Positions 21,542 through 63,888 are shown, counted from the stretch's first letter. The stretch is 64,000 bases of DNA from Taeniopygia guttata (GCF_048771995.1 NC_133025.1:3224001-3288000); one strand, 5' to 3'. A program made the numbers and translations. Notes: generated from the sequence alone by a model not told the origin.

Positions 21542-24500
21542 AAGAAAAAAATGAACAAAATACATTCTCTCCTTATGTACATTACATACAACATAACTAC
21601 ATTTGTAGATATTCCTCGTGTCACTCATTCATTTATGTACAGCATGGGGCTCACACACCAACCCAGAAATCATCAAAGATGATTTATGCCAAGGAAGAAA
21701 ATTAACACTCCAGGCTGAACAAAGATCATCCATAAAGAAAAGGGTGGGAAGGGAATCACCAGAGTCCAGGGAGATGCCTGTAACCACCATGGGCTCAGCA
21801 CAGGAGCAGTCAATATTTGACCTGCCTGATAAAACACATGAGCAGTTCACAGCTTTCATCACCCCACAGATGCTTCTTTCCAGCCCAGGGCTGTCCACAC
21901 CTCTCAGCTCAGCTCTCCTGTGCTCAGGTGTCCCAGACAACAACTGCAGGACAGACACCAAAGGGAATCCAGATGGACACCAGAGCCTGGCTGCCAAAAC
22001 AGAACAGAGAGGCCAAATTGTGGACAGGGGGTGGACACTCACATTTCCAGCACTAGGGAGGGAGAACCAGCTTTTGGGGACCACACTGGCGTGTAGAGGA
22101 CAAAATAATGAACACTGAAGGTCCAGACAAACAAACCATCACACACTACAGTGATACCATCAGAGTTGAGGCAACAGCTCAACAAACAGCTCAAAACCCC
22201 ACCCCAGTCAGGTGATGGTGCCCAGCCAGCTCACTGGTGTTTGACCCCAAGATATCAAGGTCCTGTCCACACCAACTCCCCTAAGAGGGGCAACTGCAGC
22301 AGTTCCAAAGGGTAAACATTTAACAAGGCTCAATACTCCCAAAATGAGACACGCTGCATCTCAGCATCTGAATGCACAACATGTACAACACCACCAGCCC
22401 ACAAGGATGGGAATGTCACCTCCAATTAACTGGGAATGAGCCCACAGACTTTCAATTTCTGTCCCTCAGCAAAGTAGTCTGCGTGGTTCGGGGCCTCAGA
22501 CTCGTAAGACTCCCATGAACACATTTGTTTGTATAATTAAGCTCTTTTCTCTGGCTTAGGTCTCCCCAGCACCCCCTCATTTCCTGCTGTGGAGGAGGGA
22601 GTGCTGGAAAGCAGCAGAAAATACAGCTTTAGCAAATGGCAACAGCTACTAATAACGAGGGGTTTGTTTTCCTTTCCACTACCCCACACAGCAGCTTCTG
22701 AAGTGAAGAGTGTTTTGCACATCAAAACATCAACAGGAGGGACAGGAATGAGGAGGGAGAGATGAAGGCAATATTCACCCCTCACTGCTACTTTGCATTC
22801 CTGATGACCACAGCAGACAGGAGGGGAAAACAAGTCAGCAGCACAGTAGCTCTCCTCCATTTTCCCCTTTTAAGAGCTGAGATTTTGTCCAAACCTCAAA
22901 AAAAAAAAAAAAATCACTTTTCAGCCATGAAGTGGCTTTTTATATGAATAGACCCTGTTCACACACTGCAGCACTTACCTATTTAGTGAAACACTGAGTA
23001 ATTGATTGAATCTCTTGGTTACTAAATCAGGATATTTAAAGTACATTTTTCTATCACTGGGGAGTAAACCTATCCATTGTTATTTCGGATGTGGAGATGA
23101 CTGCAACCACTGAGCCACTGTTATGGTCTAGCCTCCCCACCATCCTATTAATTAAAAAGCACCTAATCTTGAATTGAACTGGCAGATTTAATCAGAAAGC
23201 TCAAAACATTTTTAGGTTTTAACAATGCTTTAGGGCAGGCAGACCTGATCCAAAAGCCAGTGGGGCTGCACCACCTCGATTCTGTTTGAGCAGGGTTAAG
23301 CCCAACTGGCCTCCTCACAATTGCTGTGGAGAGAATATAATTTGTATTATTCTCTCTGGTGTCTGGGGTGGAAAGGGGCTGAAGATTGAGGTGAAGCTGC
23401 AGGACAAGAAGATCCTGACATTGCGTCACTTCTCTCTGAAAAAGAGCCAGAGAATCCAGCTCACAGTGTAAAATCAGCTCTAAATAGCAAAGCTACTGCT
23501 AGGAGAGTCCTTCAAAGCCCTTCCACAAAGACAGACCACACCTTACTCACCTACATCAGTTAATACAATCCCTGTATTAACCCCAAAACTATTTCTCTTT
23601 CCTTCTACCCTGCAGAAATAAACCAAACACCCTGTCAAAGTTTTGGGATGATCAGAGCAGGTGCAGGAACCTAGGACAACTTAAAGGTTGATCTTATCAC
23701 CTTTTTATCTTGAGGCCATGCAAAATAAACCCTGAGATGGGAAGGAAGGAGCATCACAGCACTGAATGTGAGGCCATGGAAGGGCACAGGTAAATAAGTG
23801 TGTGCTGCAGTGGGGCTTCCCTGGCCTTATCCAGGATGAGAAACAGCCATGGAAAGAACAATGTAAATCACAAGGATCCTTCCTGACTGTTTCAGAGGCA
23901 GCAGGAGGGGTTTTGCAAAGGAAACAACTAGAGTATGATGTAGAGAAACTTATGCCTCAATACCCACTACGCAGCTTTAACCTTTAATTCTTCCATAGGT
24001 ACCCATTAAACTCAGAGAAGTCTGAAGCATTTTAATAGGAGTGAACAGCCACACAGAGAAAGAAAATTCAGAATAAATGGGGGAATAACCAAGGGGTCAT
24101 GCTTTAACTATCACACCTGCTAGTGATAAGACTTTCCATTCAAAATTAGTAGCAAACCCAAAAATCGAACCTGACAGAGCCAGTTTTGAGCTGTTCACTC
24201 ACATCCATTTCCAGGAATGAACTGCAATTCCACGCTGGAGGTGAACAGTGGAGTGAGTTCTGACAGCACTCACACTCTCCAGGTCATCAGTAAAAGCTGT
24301 GCTGACTTACAGCAAACAGCTGGAAGCCAAGGCAACGTGGAGCTGTGTCTGCACCAAGTATAAATTGAGATTTCAGGGTAAAAAGGTGATGCACTGACAG
24401 CAGCTGCACTGGAAGCAGAGCACTGAATTTGTGTCACAGCAATATCTGGAGTGCACCCCTATCAAACCAAGCCCATGAAAGCAAAGCAGACAGCAGCAAT

Positions 24501-27500
24501 GTGTTATCCTCAGCATCTGTGCTTGGGGAAGGTGCTGCCCTGCAGAGCTCCACACCTCAGCCACACAGCTGGAATTACACACAACCCACACAGCCACTGC
24601 ATCCTCCTCGGAGGTTTAGGATATAACCAAAGCACACGTGGATAATCCCAAACTCCAGCCAGCTCTGTGACCTCTGCCCAGAATGCCAAAGGGAAACCTG
24701 CTGGCATCCCCATGAGACTCTCCTGTAGGACTCTCCAGCAGCAATAAGCAGGTCATTAACTGGCTTCCACTCCAAAACCATGTTTGGATCCATTGCCTAT
24801 GGACAAAAACATCTGGAGTCAATTTATCCAAGTGCTGAGCCATGGTTTCAGTAGAGTAAAACCTACTTTCTCCACTCCAACTTTTCATTATACTAGAAGC
24901 TTTCAGTAACAGAGGGATTTTGCCTAGAAGCCATTACCACAACTTGAATAATCTCCAGTATATCTTTTTCCACAACAGGGTATGATCGGGTCTCCCATTC
25001 CCACAGGCATTTAGATACACTAACAAGCTTCTGACAGCACATTTACATTTCAACAGTATTTACAGCTTATATACTACTAGCAATCTATAGCAAGAACAAG
25101 TCATATAGCTGTTCTTAAACTCTCCTCCCACAAAATAAGACCCATCTCCAAATTAACACATGTACTTATTAAAATAGGCCAAGCTCAGAGTTTCTATAAT
25201 CTTCCCCCTAAATTAAAACACCAATAATTTTAATTTTTCAACTGGTTCCACCTCTGTTTCTGTAATAAGTACAGCTATAAAACAACACAAGCACTTCCAG
25301 AGACACACATGAACTGCTTTTACTGTCAGGACTTCACTTGACAATAGCCAAACATTCCTTAACTCTGAGCCAACTAATAAACTAAAATTCAATGCATACA
25401 CAGGGACTTCAAAGTTTCACAAGACATTTTTCCACTTTTAAAAACAAAGGGACCGAATGGAAATGTATCTACTAATTTTTGCCATTTTCCCCAGAAGTGG
25501 CACAGCATTACATCGGCAGAATTACTGCCTGTACAGAGATGGAGGTTGTACACAAGTTATTCAAACTTAGAAGTTCACTCAATAAGCTCTACAAAATATT
25601 TATTTCTCAATTCTGAAATGCAGGAGGCAGCAAGAGAGCTGGTAATATTTGTGTTACAGGTACCTACCACCCTCCTGCATTTGACAAGCAGCATTAATGC
25701 TCATCTTTCTCACAGTAAGAGCAGCAAACACGTTTGAAGCATTCCTCAGGACTCTGCTCTGAACCCATCACTCACCAGTGTTGGCACAGCATGGCCAGGT
25801 CAGCACAAAACTCTGGGACAGAGAAAACTCCCTTCAAAAAATCTGCACACATCAGGCAAATGGTTCAGCTAACAGCTGTTCCACAAAGCCCTGTGGAAAA
25901 CACTCTTCCAGAGTCATTACTCGGCTTTGGAAGGAGTTTCTTCTGGAAGAAAGAATAGCTCATGGAGCCCTGGACACTTGTGGCTGCCAATGAAAGAAAC
26001 ACAGATGAGCTGTGGTAATCCCTGGCCACCAGCCCCACACCTCTGCCACCCTCCTGCAAATAGGTGGGTTCAGTTCATTTGCTTACTGACTCCTCAATCT
26101 TTAATCTGTAATCATTAATCATTCAATTTTCAGGCTGGGTAATTATTATCAAAGTTTCAGCAATTTCATTTAACTGTGTCACTCCATAAAGGGAAGCTTT
26201 TCTATGCTTTTTAGGGAAATTTATAATTTCACTCCAGTTGCCACTGCACAAAGGCAATGCCTTAGAAAAGCTTTTCCAACTGGGTGTTCCCAGAATGATT
26301 TTTTAAAATAAGATTTTGGTTATTAACTGAAGTTCTGATAGGAAGCTCCAGCATGATCCCTGAGCCAGCATGTACCTGTGTACACCCAGAGCCAGGTGCC
26401 TAGGCAAACAAAAACCAAATTCCAGAGGTTTATTTACACAATTGGGTACAACTCCTTTAACTACCCATGCAAGATGCCACCCAGGGAAAGGGCAAACTGA
26501 ACTTTTCCAAGACAAAGTTCTCCTTCCTCATTATGCTCAGCAAAAGGAAGAGATTACAAGAATAAACACATCACAAATATCTTTGAAAGAGCCAGAAGAT
26601 AACAATTACAATTAATTTCAATGAACATTTTGCATCACCCTTCAGGCCTTCCCAGGACCAATACTAACTAATGGGATCCTCAAAAGAAACGAGGCAAAAA
26701 GGTGGCTAAAGTGGTTATAATCTCATTTAACAACATGTAACAAAGTCCTGCCACATGACAACATTTTGGGTCACACTGCAAGAGCAGAACATGCTTAGAG
26801 AAGTAATTTTGGGAGAACTCATAACAACTTCTACCTCATGCCTACTATGAGGGGTTGTGTAAGACGAACATTAACAAACTCACTTAATTCTACTTAATCC
26901 AAGTGACCAAAAAAATTACTTCTGAAGGGCTTTATTTCTCAAAGAAAATACATTACTTGATAGGGAAAACATAAAGAACAATTTCTTGTTTTCCAAGGAG
27001 ATGATCCACTAAAGGGCATTGTAAGGGTCAAAGTCAGTGAAGAACCAAACATAGGGATTTCAAAGGATATTTTTTAAAAAGCTAAACCAAGAGTGAAGTC
27101 TGGATGTCTGTATTAAGTTTACCCCACCCTGACTTCCTCTAGCTTTAAAAGACATACCAGAACCTTGTAACTTTGGCTTTAAAGACCCAAAACATGATGA
27201 ATGAGTCCCTCTTTGACAAGGAACGATGCTTTCCTTCGCAATACCTTATTTACAAGTTAACACAGAATTTACAGATAGAACTACTGACTGTAGTGCAAAG
27301 ATTATGTGGTGTCAAGTTCATACACAAAGTCACCTTATAATCTAAAGTAAAGGCAAATAGAGTATGTTTGTCTTGTCTAAGCTAAAGAGCAGCCTCAGAC
27401 ACAGCCTACAAGCAATGATGGTGAGGTTCAAATTCAAAGACTTCTCAAGCACAGCTCAGATATTTATAACCTCGCATGCACTGGGCTGTGAAACCTTTCC

Positions 27501-28947
27501 AGGTGGCTGTTTTCAGATCCAGTGGGTTTCTTTACTGTTTGTATTTCGGGCTTTCTGTAATGAGCACATCAGATGCTTTCCTGGAATATCATCAGTGTCT
27601 TTAAAGATCAGCATGCAATGAAATTCAGACTACCCGTGTCATTGCCTGACAGCAAGTGGCTGATTTTAAAAGGAAATGTATACTTCACTGCTCAGAATTT
27701 TTTGTTAGAATTTAAAGCAGGTAACATAGCATACATCAATGCAAAGAGATCATTTGACTCCTAGCTTTAAGGATAAAAAGAAGGAAAGATCCTTGGCAAA
27801 ACCACAAGAAGCCTTCCCTTTGGCTTAACCTCTCTGGCCACATGGTGCCTCTGCTGCTCAACAAATACTGCAGAGCTGAGCAAAGTTTCTGCTGGTTAAT
27901 CACCAGCTGTAATCCATGAACTGTGCTGGTGCGAGCGGCATCGATCTGCTCGGGACAAAGGCAGGTCAATATTTGATCATCCTGAAGTGCTCTCGTTAGC
28001 TGGGACTGTCAGTCCTGCAGAAGCCACGTTCCCCTGGCTCAAACAAATCATTGATTTGCAGGACGCTCCAGAACACAGAGCTGAGGCTGCCGGGCTCCGC
28101 ACACCCCCGGCGCAGAGGACAATGAGTTTGGATCGAATTCCTGTCACACAAATCAGACCTGACACGATGCACTGCTCACCAGCAGCACCATTCACAGCTC
28201 TGGCCGTTCCTGAACTTCCCCTGCCTGCTCACCACGGCTTCTCCACCAAGGTGTATCTTTTGGGTTCTTTCAGCCATCCAAGGCGGACGCACAACAGTTT
28301 ATTAAGAGCTTGGTTAATTACAGAACTGTCACAAAGAGTATTTAATCATCTGATTGAAGCTGAGGATACACAAGCAATGAGATCAAGTGATAAAGGAGCA
28401 CAGCAGCACTAAATTTAAGTGCTAAAAGGTTGCAGAATTTTGGCTGGTTGCACTAAAAGTGCTCATTTTGATCTCAATGGAAGCAACAGCTCAGCTGGAA
28501 TATTCCCCCAGTAACTACATTTGTACTGTACAAACTCTATGTTACTTAACAAAGCCTCAGCACAGGTAGCGCAACACAAAGCCCAGCAGTGATGTAAAAC
28601 TTTCCATGTCAATAGGAAAAAAACCTGCCACGTTCCAGAGAAACAATTTCATCAGATTTCATTTCCCACACTGAGTGGATTCTTCCATTTGCCATCCACT
28701 GAAGTGCACAGTGTCTGAACAGTCTCAAGTGACAGGTTAAAAACACTTCATTTGTACAGTCCTCCCTGAAGACAAGCCTGGCCTCTGACACACTGTTCCT
28801 TTCTAAGTGATTAAACACTAGTATGAGGTTTTGAAATTTATTTCTAATGCACCAGGACTACAAAAGTTACACAAAGAACATGATAAAGAGGCAATACAAT
28901 CAAAGCAAGCAGACACTTGAGCTCTGAAAAAGACACTTGACTAACTC

Positions 28948-28953
28948 TTTATT
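28948..28953 (-). promoter_or_regulatory. MKLN1: Candidate proximal MKLN1 poly(A) signal
   Basis: Minus-strand AATAAA, followed on that strand by GT-containing sequence (CAAGTGTCTTTTTCAG, then CAAGTGTCTGCTTGC). It would give a 1.4-kb 3' UTR. Confidence 0.35.
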
Positions 28954-30335
28954 TCAAGAGTCCAAATCATCTTCGCACACACAGGACTTCCACCAAGTTC
29001 AACAGGAGCCACAGCAGGTGCAGCAACAATACCTGACTGGCATGAACACTGCTGGACAGAAAGTTTTGCAGTTTCATATAAATATTTACATCTGCCAGTG
29101 TGTACTGAATGCTCACGGACACCGAATGCAGAGTTTCTAATGCTGGGTTATGCATGTCCTTCATTCAACCTCACAGTGCAGCACCAAGCCCTTACAGTGT
29201 TTATAAAGAAGGCTTTCAGCAAAAGGAAGAATACATTTTCTATACATATGCATCAGCTCATTTTCAGAGATTTATGCTAAGAAGGCCTCCCTCACATTCA
29301 GATCTAGGTCTAAAATGCTTTGACAAGGGAGCTGCACTTACACGGGAAGGAGACAAGCTGTTGGGAGCAACGCCCTGTACACGTACACACGTACAAACAC
29401 ACACAGAAGCACATGGAAACGAAGACAATCTGCTTCACAAATCCTACACCCAACCTGGGGTCAGGTTTGCAGAGGTTGGGGATGTGTGTGGTGGAAGACC
29501 CAGTTCTGCCAGGCTCGCTGAGGACCCAGAGGGTTTCTCAGGGGATGAGCACAGCAGCAAAGAGATCAATCCCTGAAAAGGGGCCCATGTGGGCAGCGAC
29601 TGCACTCCCTCTTTCCAGCTGTATCTCAGGTTCCCTCTTGCCTGCCAGGCTTAAGTGGAAGGCTCAGGAGAACAGGAGATAGGGATGTAGGTCGTCAGTT
29701 TAGATGTCTCAGAAGCAACTAGACATGACTGTCAGCACAGCTCTGGGAAGGGCAGACAGACTGTTAGGAACACAGGCTCGCCTTCCCGCGACACACTGTG
29801 AGTACAAGACTCAGGACATAAATTACATCATCTCAACACCTGCCAGTGTCCTGCCACTAAGTTATTCAGCTGCTGAGGATGGAGTTGTAGGACAAAGCAA
29901 CACATCATAACTAGCTACAAATGAGGAAAGAACATCTCTTCCCCCTCTTCCTCAGGAAATGCAAAATAAAACCCATCATCTTTAATCCCAGACAAGTCAC
30001 AAATCTCAAATTTTCCCCCATAGGCAAAAAGATCACTGCATGACTGGGTTTTATTTCTTTTTCTTTTCCCCCCACCTTTTCATCTTACATTTGCTAACTC
30101 AAAATCCAAAGTCAGAAAAAATATATATATTTAGTCAGAAGTACGTCAGTTACATTTTATTAACCTACTCCAAGGGAAAAGCTCCAGGGATTCACCATAC
30201 AAGTATAAAACCCCTTTCAAACACCTAGGGGTTACTATATTAACTTCATCCCAGCAGTCAATCAATGCAGTAAAAAAATTAAAATACTGAAAATGGATGC
30301 TTTTCCCCTCTTCCATGTGTCCAGTAATTGCTCTG

Positions 30336-57929
<27,594 letters not shown>

Positions 57930-58774
57930 TCAGGAAAACCTGCTTGTAATCAAATACAGGATAATATATAACTAACTACAAGAGCACATCCCATAACTTC
58001 CGTCCTTTAGAAAGACACCAGCAAAAACCTTAATGAATCTGTCACAACAAACTTATGATTTGAAACTTTCTTGTCAGATTCCTTAGAAAACAGTTTCTCC
58101 CAGAAGTGATTCTCAGAGGCGTGTGAAAAATACTTGATCTTTTAAAATAACATTAGTCGATGCACATGAGAGGCAAATTAAGATGTCACAGCCTATAAAT
58201 AACTACACAGGAAGAAGATTAAGAAGTGCTCTATTACAACAGCCTCTGTTTTATTAATAGGCTGTTTTCTAACAGTCATAAGCAGACACTCCCCCAAGCA
58301 ATCATATCCCGTAATGGCTCTGGGAAGGTAACAAAAGCACTCCCTGTCCTTCACAAATAGATATGGCCCTCCCAGTCTCCAGATGAAAGAAAGTTTCCCA
58401 CGGTAAGCAAAACTGCTCTGAGTTATGATCTTCAAGAGAAACACACATAAGTGCCCCATGTCAAATTATTATGGGCTTAATCCATCCAGGAGTGCTCAAG
58501 TTAAATCATGGAGTAATTTATTTAATGACATTATGATGATGATTATGCAGTCCTGGGCAGTTTCCTTTCTGCTTCCCAAATCTCATTTTAAGGCCCTTCA
58601 TAGACTGTTTCTTGAAGCATGAGAGTGATGTTCTGGTACACCAAAACATTAAAAATCAAGGTTTGCAAAGCCTTATGTGCAAAATATCAGATGAAAAACG
58701 TCGTATCATGAGTATAGATCAATTCCATAGTTTATTTTGACACAGTTGTGTGCCAGGACACAGAGAATGACTTC

Positions 58775-59020
58775 CCACTGACAGAGGGCAGGTTTAAATT
58801 AGATATGGGGAAGAAATTCTTCCCTATGAGGGTGGTGAGGCGTTGGCACAGGCTGCCCAGAGAAGCTGTGGCTGCCCCTGAATCCCTGAAGTGTCCAAGA
58901 CCAGGTTGGAAATGGCCTGGAGCAACCTGGGATAGTGGAAGGTGTTCCTGCCCATGGCAGGGCACTGGAATGGGATGATATTTAAGGTCCCTTCCAACCC
59001 AAACCATTCTGGGATTCTAT
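58775..59020 (+). mobile_element. CR1 3' fragment
   Basis: It contains GGGAAGAAATTCTTCCCTAT, GGTGGTGAGGCGTTGGCACA, TGCCCATGGCAGGGCACTGG and CCAAACCATTCTGGGATTCT. Confidence 0.95.
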
Positions 59021-60842
59021 TAAAAAAAATAATCTATTAAAAACAATTGAAAAGTAAAAATTAGGCAAGTAGAAAAGGATATAGCAAATCCTTAAAATCA
59101 TTATTGAAGACTTACAGTTAAGAAGCATAGCCATATCACACCAAATAATCAGCACAATAGTTGTTCTGCATGCTACTAAGTATTGCCATATGAAAATATC
59201 TTCATAATTGTACCCTTTCACTTAAATTCTATTGAAATTTAAAGTACACTAATGGAATGCGCATCACTAAATTGGATAAAACAAGAAAGGAAGCATTACA
59301 TCTTTGTTGTCAAAAGCCTTTACTATTCATGTTACAGAATTCAATTTCTTGATTAAGCAATGGTTCCAGGAAACAGTTTACAGTAACTCAAAAGACCATG
59401 TGAAGAGGTGAACTTAATTGTTCATATTTTGTAAATATGAAGCATTATGTCGGCAATGATTACAGCTTTGAGGATTAGTTACTTCTGGGTAATTAGGATA
59501 ATTTTATTTTCTGAAATAAAAAAGTACTGATAGCAGTTAAATATTAGCATAAAATCCTGAAATGCAGCAAAAGCTCATTGATTGCCTGTGGTCATGAAGG
59601 AAGATGACACAGAAAGCAACAACACAATTGTCACAATCCTCCCAAACTTGTTCAAATAATGTCTTTGGCACTTTCAGGAATAAATCTCCCATTTAGCAAT
59701 TTCCAGATCTGCCTTTCCATGAAAAGCTACATCATCAACCAAAATTTGTTCGAGCACAGACACGAGGCTTAGATGCTTCACAACTCAATACCCATTTCAA
59801 GACAATGGCACCAAAAACACAGTTACTACACTAAATATGCAACATACAGATATCCTAAGACTAGTTTAAAATTAGAAGAAAAATCAGGAAAAATACCTTT
59901 TTTCTTTAATTACATCCTGGCCACATCTCACACAGTAATATCTGCCTTCTTAAAGAGCTCTTAAGGTGAACATATCATCTCTACAGACACAGAATCTTCA
60001 TCATCTCAAGTTCATGCAAGAACTTCAGCTCTACCAAACTGCAGAGCCTGCCACAGCAGGAACTATCTCTTGTAACATAGGAAGCTTCATCCAATTTGAA
60101 ATCTGTTCTCCAAGAAAACTGGAGTTCTGCCTGCACACCACTCACAAGATCACAAGGAACCTGCCAAAGTTTCCTCCTTAGCCTACATGTTTACCAAAAT
60201 GAGTAAATAACTCCATTAACAGTGATACATGCTGGTTTGACATTTAAGGCAGAAAAGGGGAAAGGTCTAAATCTGTATTCACTTCTGAGTTCAGCCTGAC
60301 CATGTAGCTCAAATGTACTTCAAAGAGGGACACAAAGTCAATTTACAAAGATGCTACAAAAGAGTAAAAAGCTCCAAGGCACATGTGATGAATCAAGTGC
60401 CCGTGGGTGGCTGCAAATGTTCATCCAAACATCCAAAGCCATGTTGTTACAACAGCAGCCTGTTGTTCACACGAGGAACACTCTGCCACAGCTTGTCATG
60501 GACACAGCAATCAGTAAATTCAACCAGGAAAGTTTGTTGATTCCACAAGTGTTCCAAGAATCTGACCCTTTAAAAGCAATAAGTGAGAAAAACTGACCAT
60601 GACAGAGATGACTCTCTAACCCAAGGTTGAGGAGATCAAGCATGGCTAGAGAGCAAAAGAGCAACCTTTTGTCCCCTTGTCAGGATGTAGGCTGGTCATG
60701 ATCCATTAATTAATGTCCCAGGCTGAGTGCATCTTACTAGAGATCTCTATGCTCTTCTTCAAATTCAGGCCTTATCACCAAGTCACAGTTTTGACAAGTT
60801 GCTTCTGTGACTGTCTGAACTCATAAAAAACGCATGCAAAAC

Positions 60843-60985
60843 TCCTCACCTCTGGAAGTGTTCCAGGCCAGTGGATGGGGCCCTCAGCAGCCTGGCCTAG
60901 TGGAGGGTGTCCCTGCCCACAGCAGGGGGTGAAACTAGAGGGTCTTCAAGGTCCATCCCAACCCAAACCATTCTGTGATTTTATA
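60843..60985 (+). mobile_element. CR1 3' fragment
   Basis: It contains CTGGAAGTGTTCCAGGCCAG, TGTCCCTGCCCACAGCAGGG and AACCCAAACCATTCTGTGAT. Confidence 0.93.
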
Positions 60986-63517
60986 ATTAAGTACTTTAGA
61001 TCTGGTTTCTTCTAGGTTGTTACACATGGAATCCACATTTTTGCAGATGAAGCTTCACGAACCTGACTGAGGTAGTAGAGGTGTCACTTCCCAAACAGAG
61101 CCCATCTTCCATAAGACTCTGAAAGTCACATCCAGCAACAGCACCCAACGACCTGAAGAAACACTGGCTCTGAGGACTCCTTCCAACTCTCATCAGAAAG
61201 CTCCTGGCACACACACTGCAGAAACCACACGTGAAAGGGGCTTGTGACTGGGCTAAGTCCTTATTCAGATGGCAATAAGTGTGTCAGGCTGCTTTGGCCA
61301 GTGCCTCAGCTGCTGCCAAGGCTGTGATGGCAAGAGGAAAGCATTAGCATATCACATTTCTAACCTACAGGACGCCAAACAATACCAAAAACTGCTAAGC
61401 ACAGGCACTGTTGGGTTAGTGTGAGACTCAATAAGCGCCTGCACAGAGCCAGGACTGACCTGAACAAAGTGGCTCTGTGCCACCCAACCCCACCATACAA
61501 TCAGCACAGCACAATAACAGCTAAAACAGATTAAACAGCATGTGCAGGGTCCTGTTTGGAAGTGCTACAAAATACCAAGCTTTATGCCCAGCTCCAAGGC
61601 TCTTCTTTGAACAGGTTGGTGTTGACGCAACTCCTCCGGTGTCTACAGCACGGATAAATGCCCTGGTGAGGGTGGGATGGTGGGGAAAGGAAGAGAGGCT
61701 GTATGGCCAGGAGCACTTAAGAAAGGCTTTCAATCCTTTAAGCGCCCAGGGCCAAATAGGATTTTTAGATTTCGTCAGCGCTACACGAAATTCAATTGTG
61801 CAATGCCAAGTGAATACACAGTATACTTTATGAAAAGCCTTCTCAACATGCTAAGCCACTTTATAAAATCTAATTAGAGCTTTCTTCATTTAACTTGCAA
61901 ATGCTGAAAGCAATTATCCCACTTAAGGACTAACTTACAAAACGTTTTCAAAAAGCAACACAACAGCACCGAGAGACAACACCGCCTCCTTAGAATAATT
62001 GATTTGTTCCTATACCGGGGAGAAAGGATTGGGACTCAACTCCTTAGGGTAGGGTCTGCTCAAATCACTATTTATGCCAGAATCAGCAGGCATCATCTTA
62101 GCAACAGCATCCTGGAATGCTACATTAAGGCACAAACATGATAGCTTTCATTTTTTGGTTTGTTTTTAAATAAATGTCCTATGAACCTCCTTTAATGAGA
62201 ACTTGACCCCAGGAAGCTGGTTCCACTGCCCATCCCAAACAAAAACTGGGGGAGCTTGGCTTCTTCTGGTTATCATAACCTTTTGCAAATAAAGGGGTTT
62301 CAGTTGCAAGAAAAATCTGTTTTATTCAGACCAATCCAGATGAAAAACCTCAGGAGCAAGCCTGGATCCTGTTCAAGAGTCAGGGAAATAAAAACAAAGA
62401 ACAGCTGACTAATTCTCCGTTCCTGGTCCTGTAAAAGACTGAGTGGAATGTGAACACTGCCTCCAGTATGAAGTTCAAAAATAAGTGTCATGAGGTAAAT
62501 GCTCTTGTCCTAAAGCAAACTAGGACGAGGACATAAAAAGACACAAACAACCTACTTTGTTTCCAGTCCTGAGAGCAGCCTGTCAGGCAACAAATAGTCC
62601 CTCCTGCCTACACGCAACTGCAGAGATTAATTGCTCTCGTTTCCCAGTTTTGGACTATAATTCGTTTCCTCCTCCACCCCCGCCCCCCTCCCAAAAAAAG
62701 GGGGAAAGTTCTCCATAAACTTGAAAATGAAAGGAAATGCATATTATTCCTGGCATTAATTCAAGTCCATGTGCTTTAAGATTAGAGGTTGTTAGTGCTT
62801 TATCAATGCCAGTCTACAGCTAATGCGCTCCCAAAATGTTTAATCTGAGCCACAGCAAAGATTTGCTTTGCTCTAGATGAGCACTAAATGCAACAAGAGT
62901 AACAACTGCAGCCATACAACAAAATAAAACACTTTCATCCCATACAGGTTACTCACAGAAGGCTTTTTAAGTTATCTTAACCTAAAGGTGCCAGAAACAT
63001 GAGAAAATAATTTATTCTTTTTTTTTATGGTAGCATGGCGAATTTCTATGGTCCCTCAACACAAAACACCAAACAGGAGCTGAGGGCTGATGTATTGTTC
63101 CTATCACCCACGAAATCACCAGTGATGCACCAGGAGCACCAAAGCACCAGAGGGAGGGTCCTGCACATCCAGTCACACAAAAGGAGCATCACAGTCGTGC
63201 TCAAGGCCAGAGCAGCCCAGCAGACACACGGCAGGGGCTCAGAGCCCTCTGTAAGGGTTTCTTCAGTGTGAAACACCCTCCCTCAAACAGCACACCCCAA
63301 CTTCCTACTCTGTAGGAGAGCAGACACCAGTGCCACCCATGTAATTTGATGTCCAAGACTAGACAGCTCCAGCACTAGAATTAAAAACCTTTGGATGTCA
63401 CACAGGGTAGATGCAGCAAAGGACTGAATGTTTCTAGGACCATGAAATGGGAGTTTAGCTCCAAAAAATGTATTTTGGATACTCAATGTACACTCCATTC
63501 TTTAAATCACTCTGCAA

Positions 63518-63658
63518 ATAATCCCTGAAGTGTTCAAGGCGAGGCTGGATGGGGCTTGGAACAACCTAGTCTAGTGGGAGGTGTCCCTTGCCCATGGCAG
63601 GGGTCTGGGACTTTATGCTCTCTGAAGTCCCTTCCAACCTTTAACATTTCATTATTCT
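63518..63658 (+). mobile_element. CR1 3' fragment
   Basis: It contains CTGAAGTGTTCAAGGCGAGG, TTGCCCATGGCAGGGG and AAGTCCCTTCCAACC. It forms an inverted pair with the copy at 63757. Confidence 0.92.
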
Positions 63659-63756
63659 TTCCACTATTTATAAAAGTAACAGATATTCCAACTAAATTTT
63701 AAGGCTGCTTTACCAGGTATAAAGAATATTTCTGAGATCATGCAAGTTCATTAGCC

Positions 63757-63888
63757 ACAGAATGGTTTGGGTTGGAAGGGACCTTAAAGCTCATCCAGTC
63801 CCACTCCCCTGCCTCCACTATCTCAGATTGCTCCAAGCCCCTGTGACTGGACACTTTCAGGGATGGGGCAGCCACAGCTTCTCTAGAA
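63757..63888 (-). mobile_element. CR1 3' fragment
   Basis: Reverse tail: CACAGAATGGTTTGGGTTGG, AAGGGACCTTAAAGCTCATC, then GGGGCAGCCACAGCTTCTCT. Confidence 0.92.

Larger units (their letters stand above)
21536..30335 (-). other. MKLN1: Probable MKLN1 3' UTR and downstream sequence (extent uncertain)
   Basis: Downstream of the MKLN1 stop, 8.8 kb without a coding exon. CR1 copies are absent here, although common in the introns on both sides. Minus-strand AATAAA signals occur at several points (30050-30055, 30056+105, 28948-28953, 28837-28842, 25599-25604, 21536-21541). The lack of repeats suggests a constrained long 3' UTR, but the sequence alone does not say where the transcript ends. ORFs inside are short and unlike known proteins. 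Confidence 0.4.
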
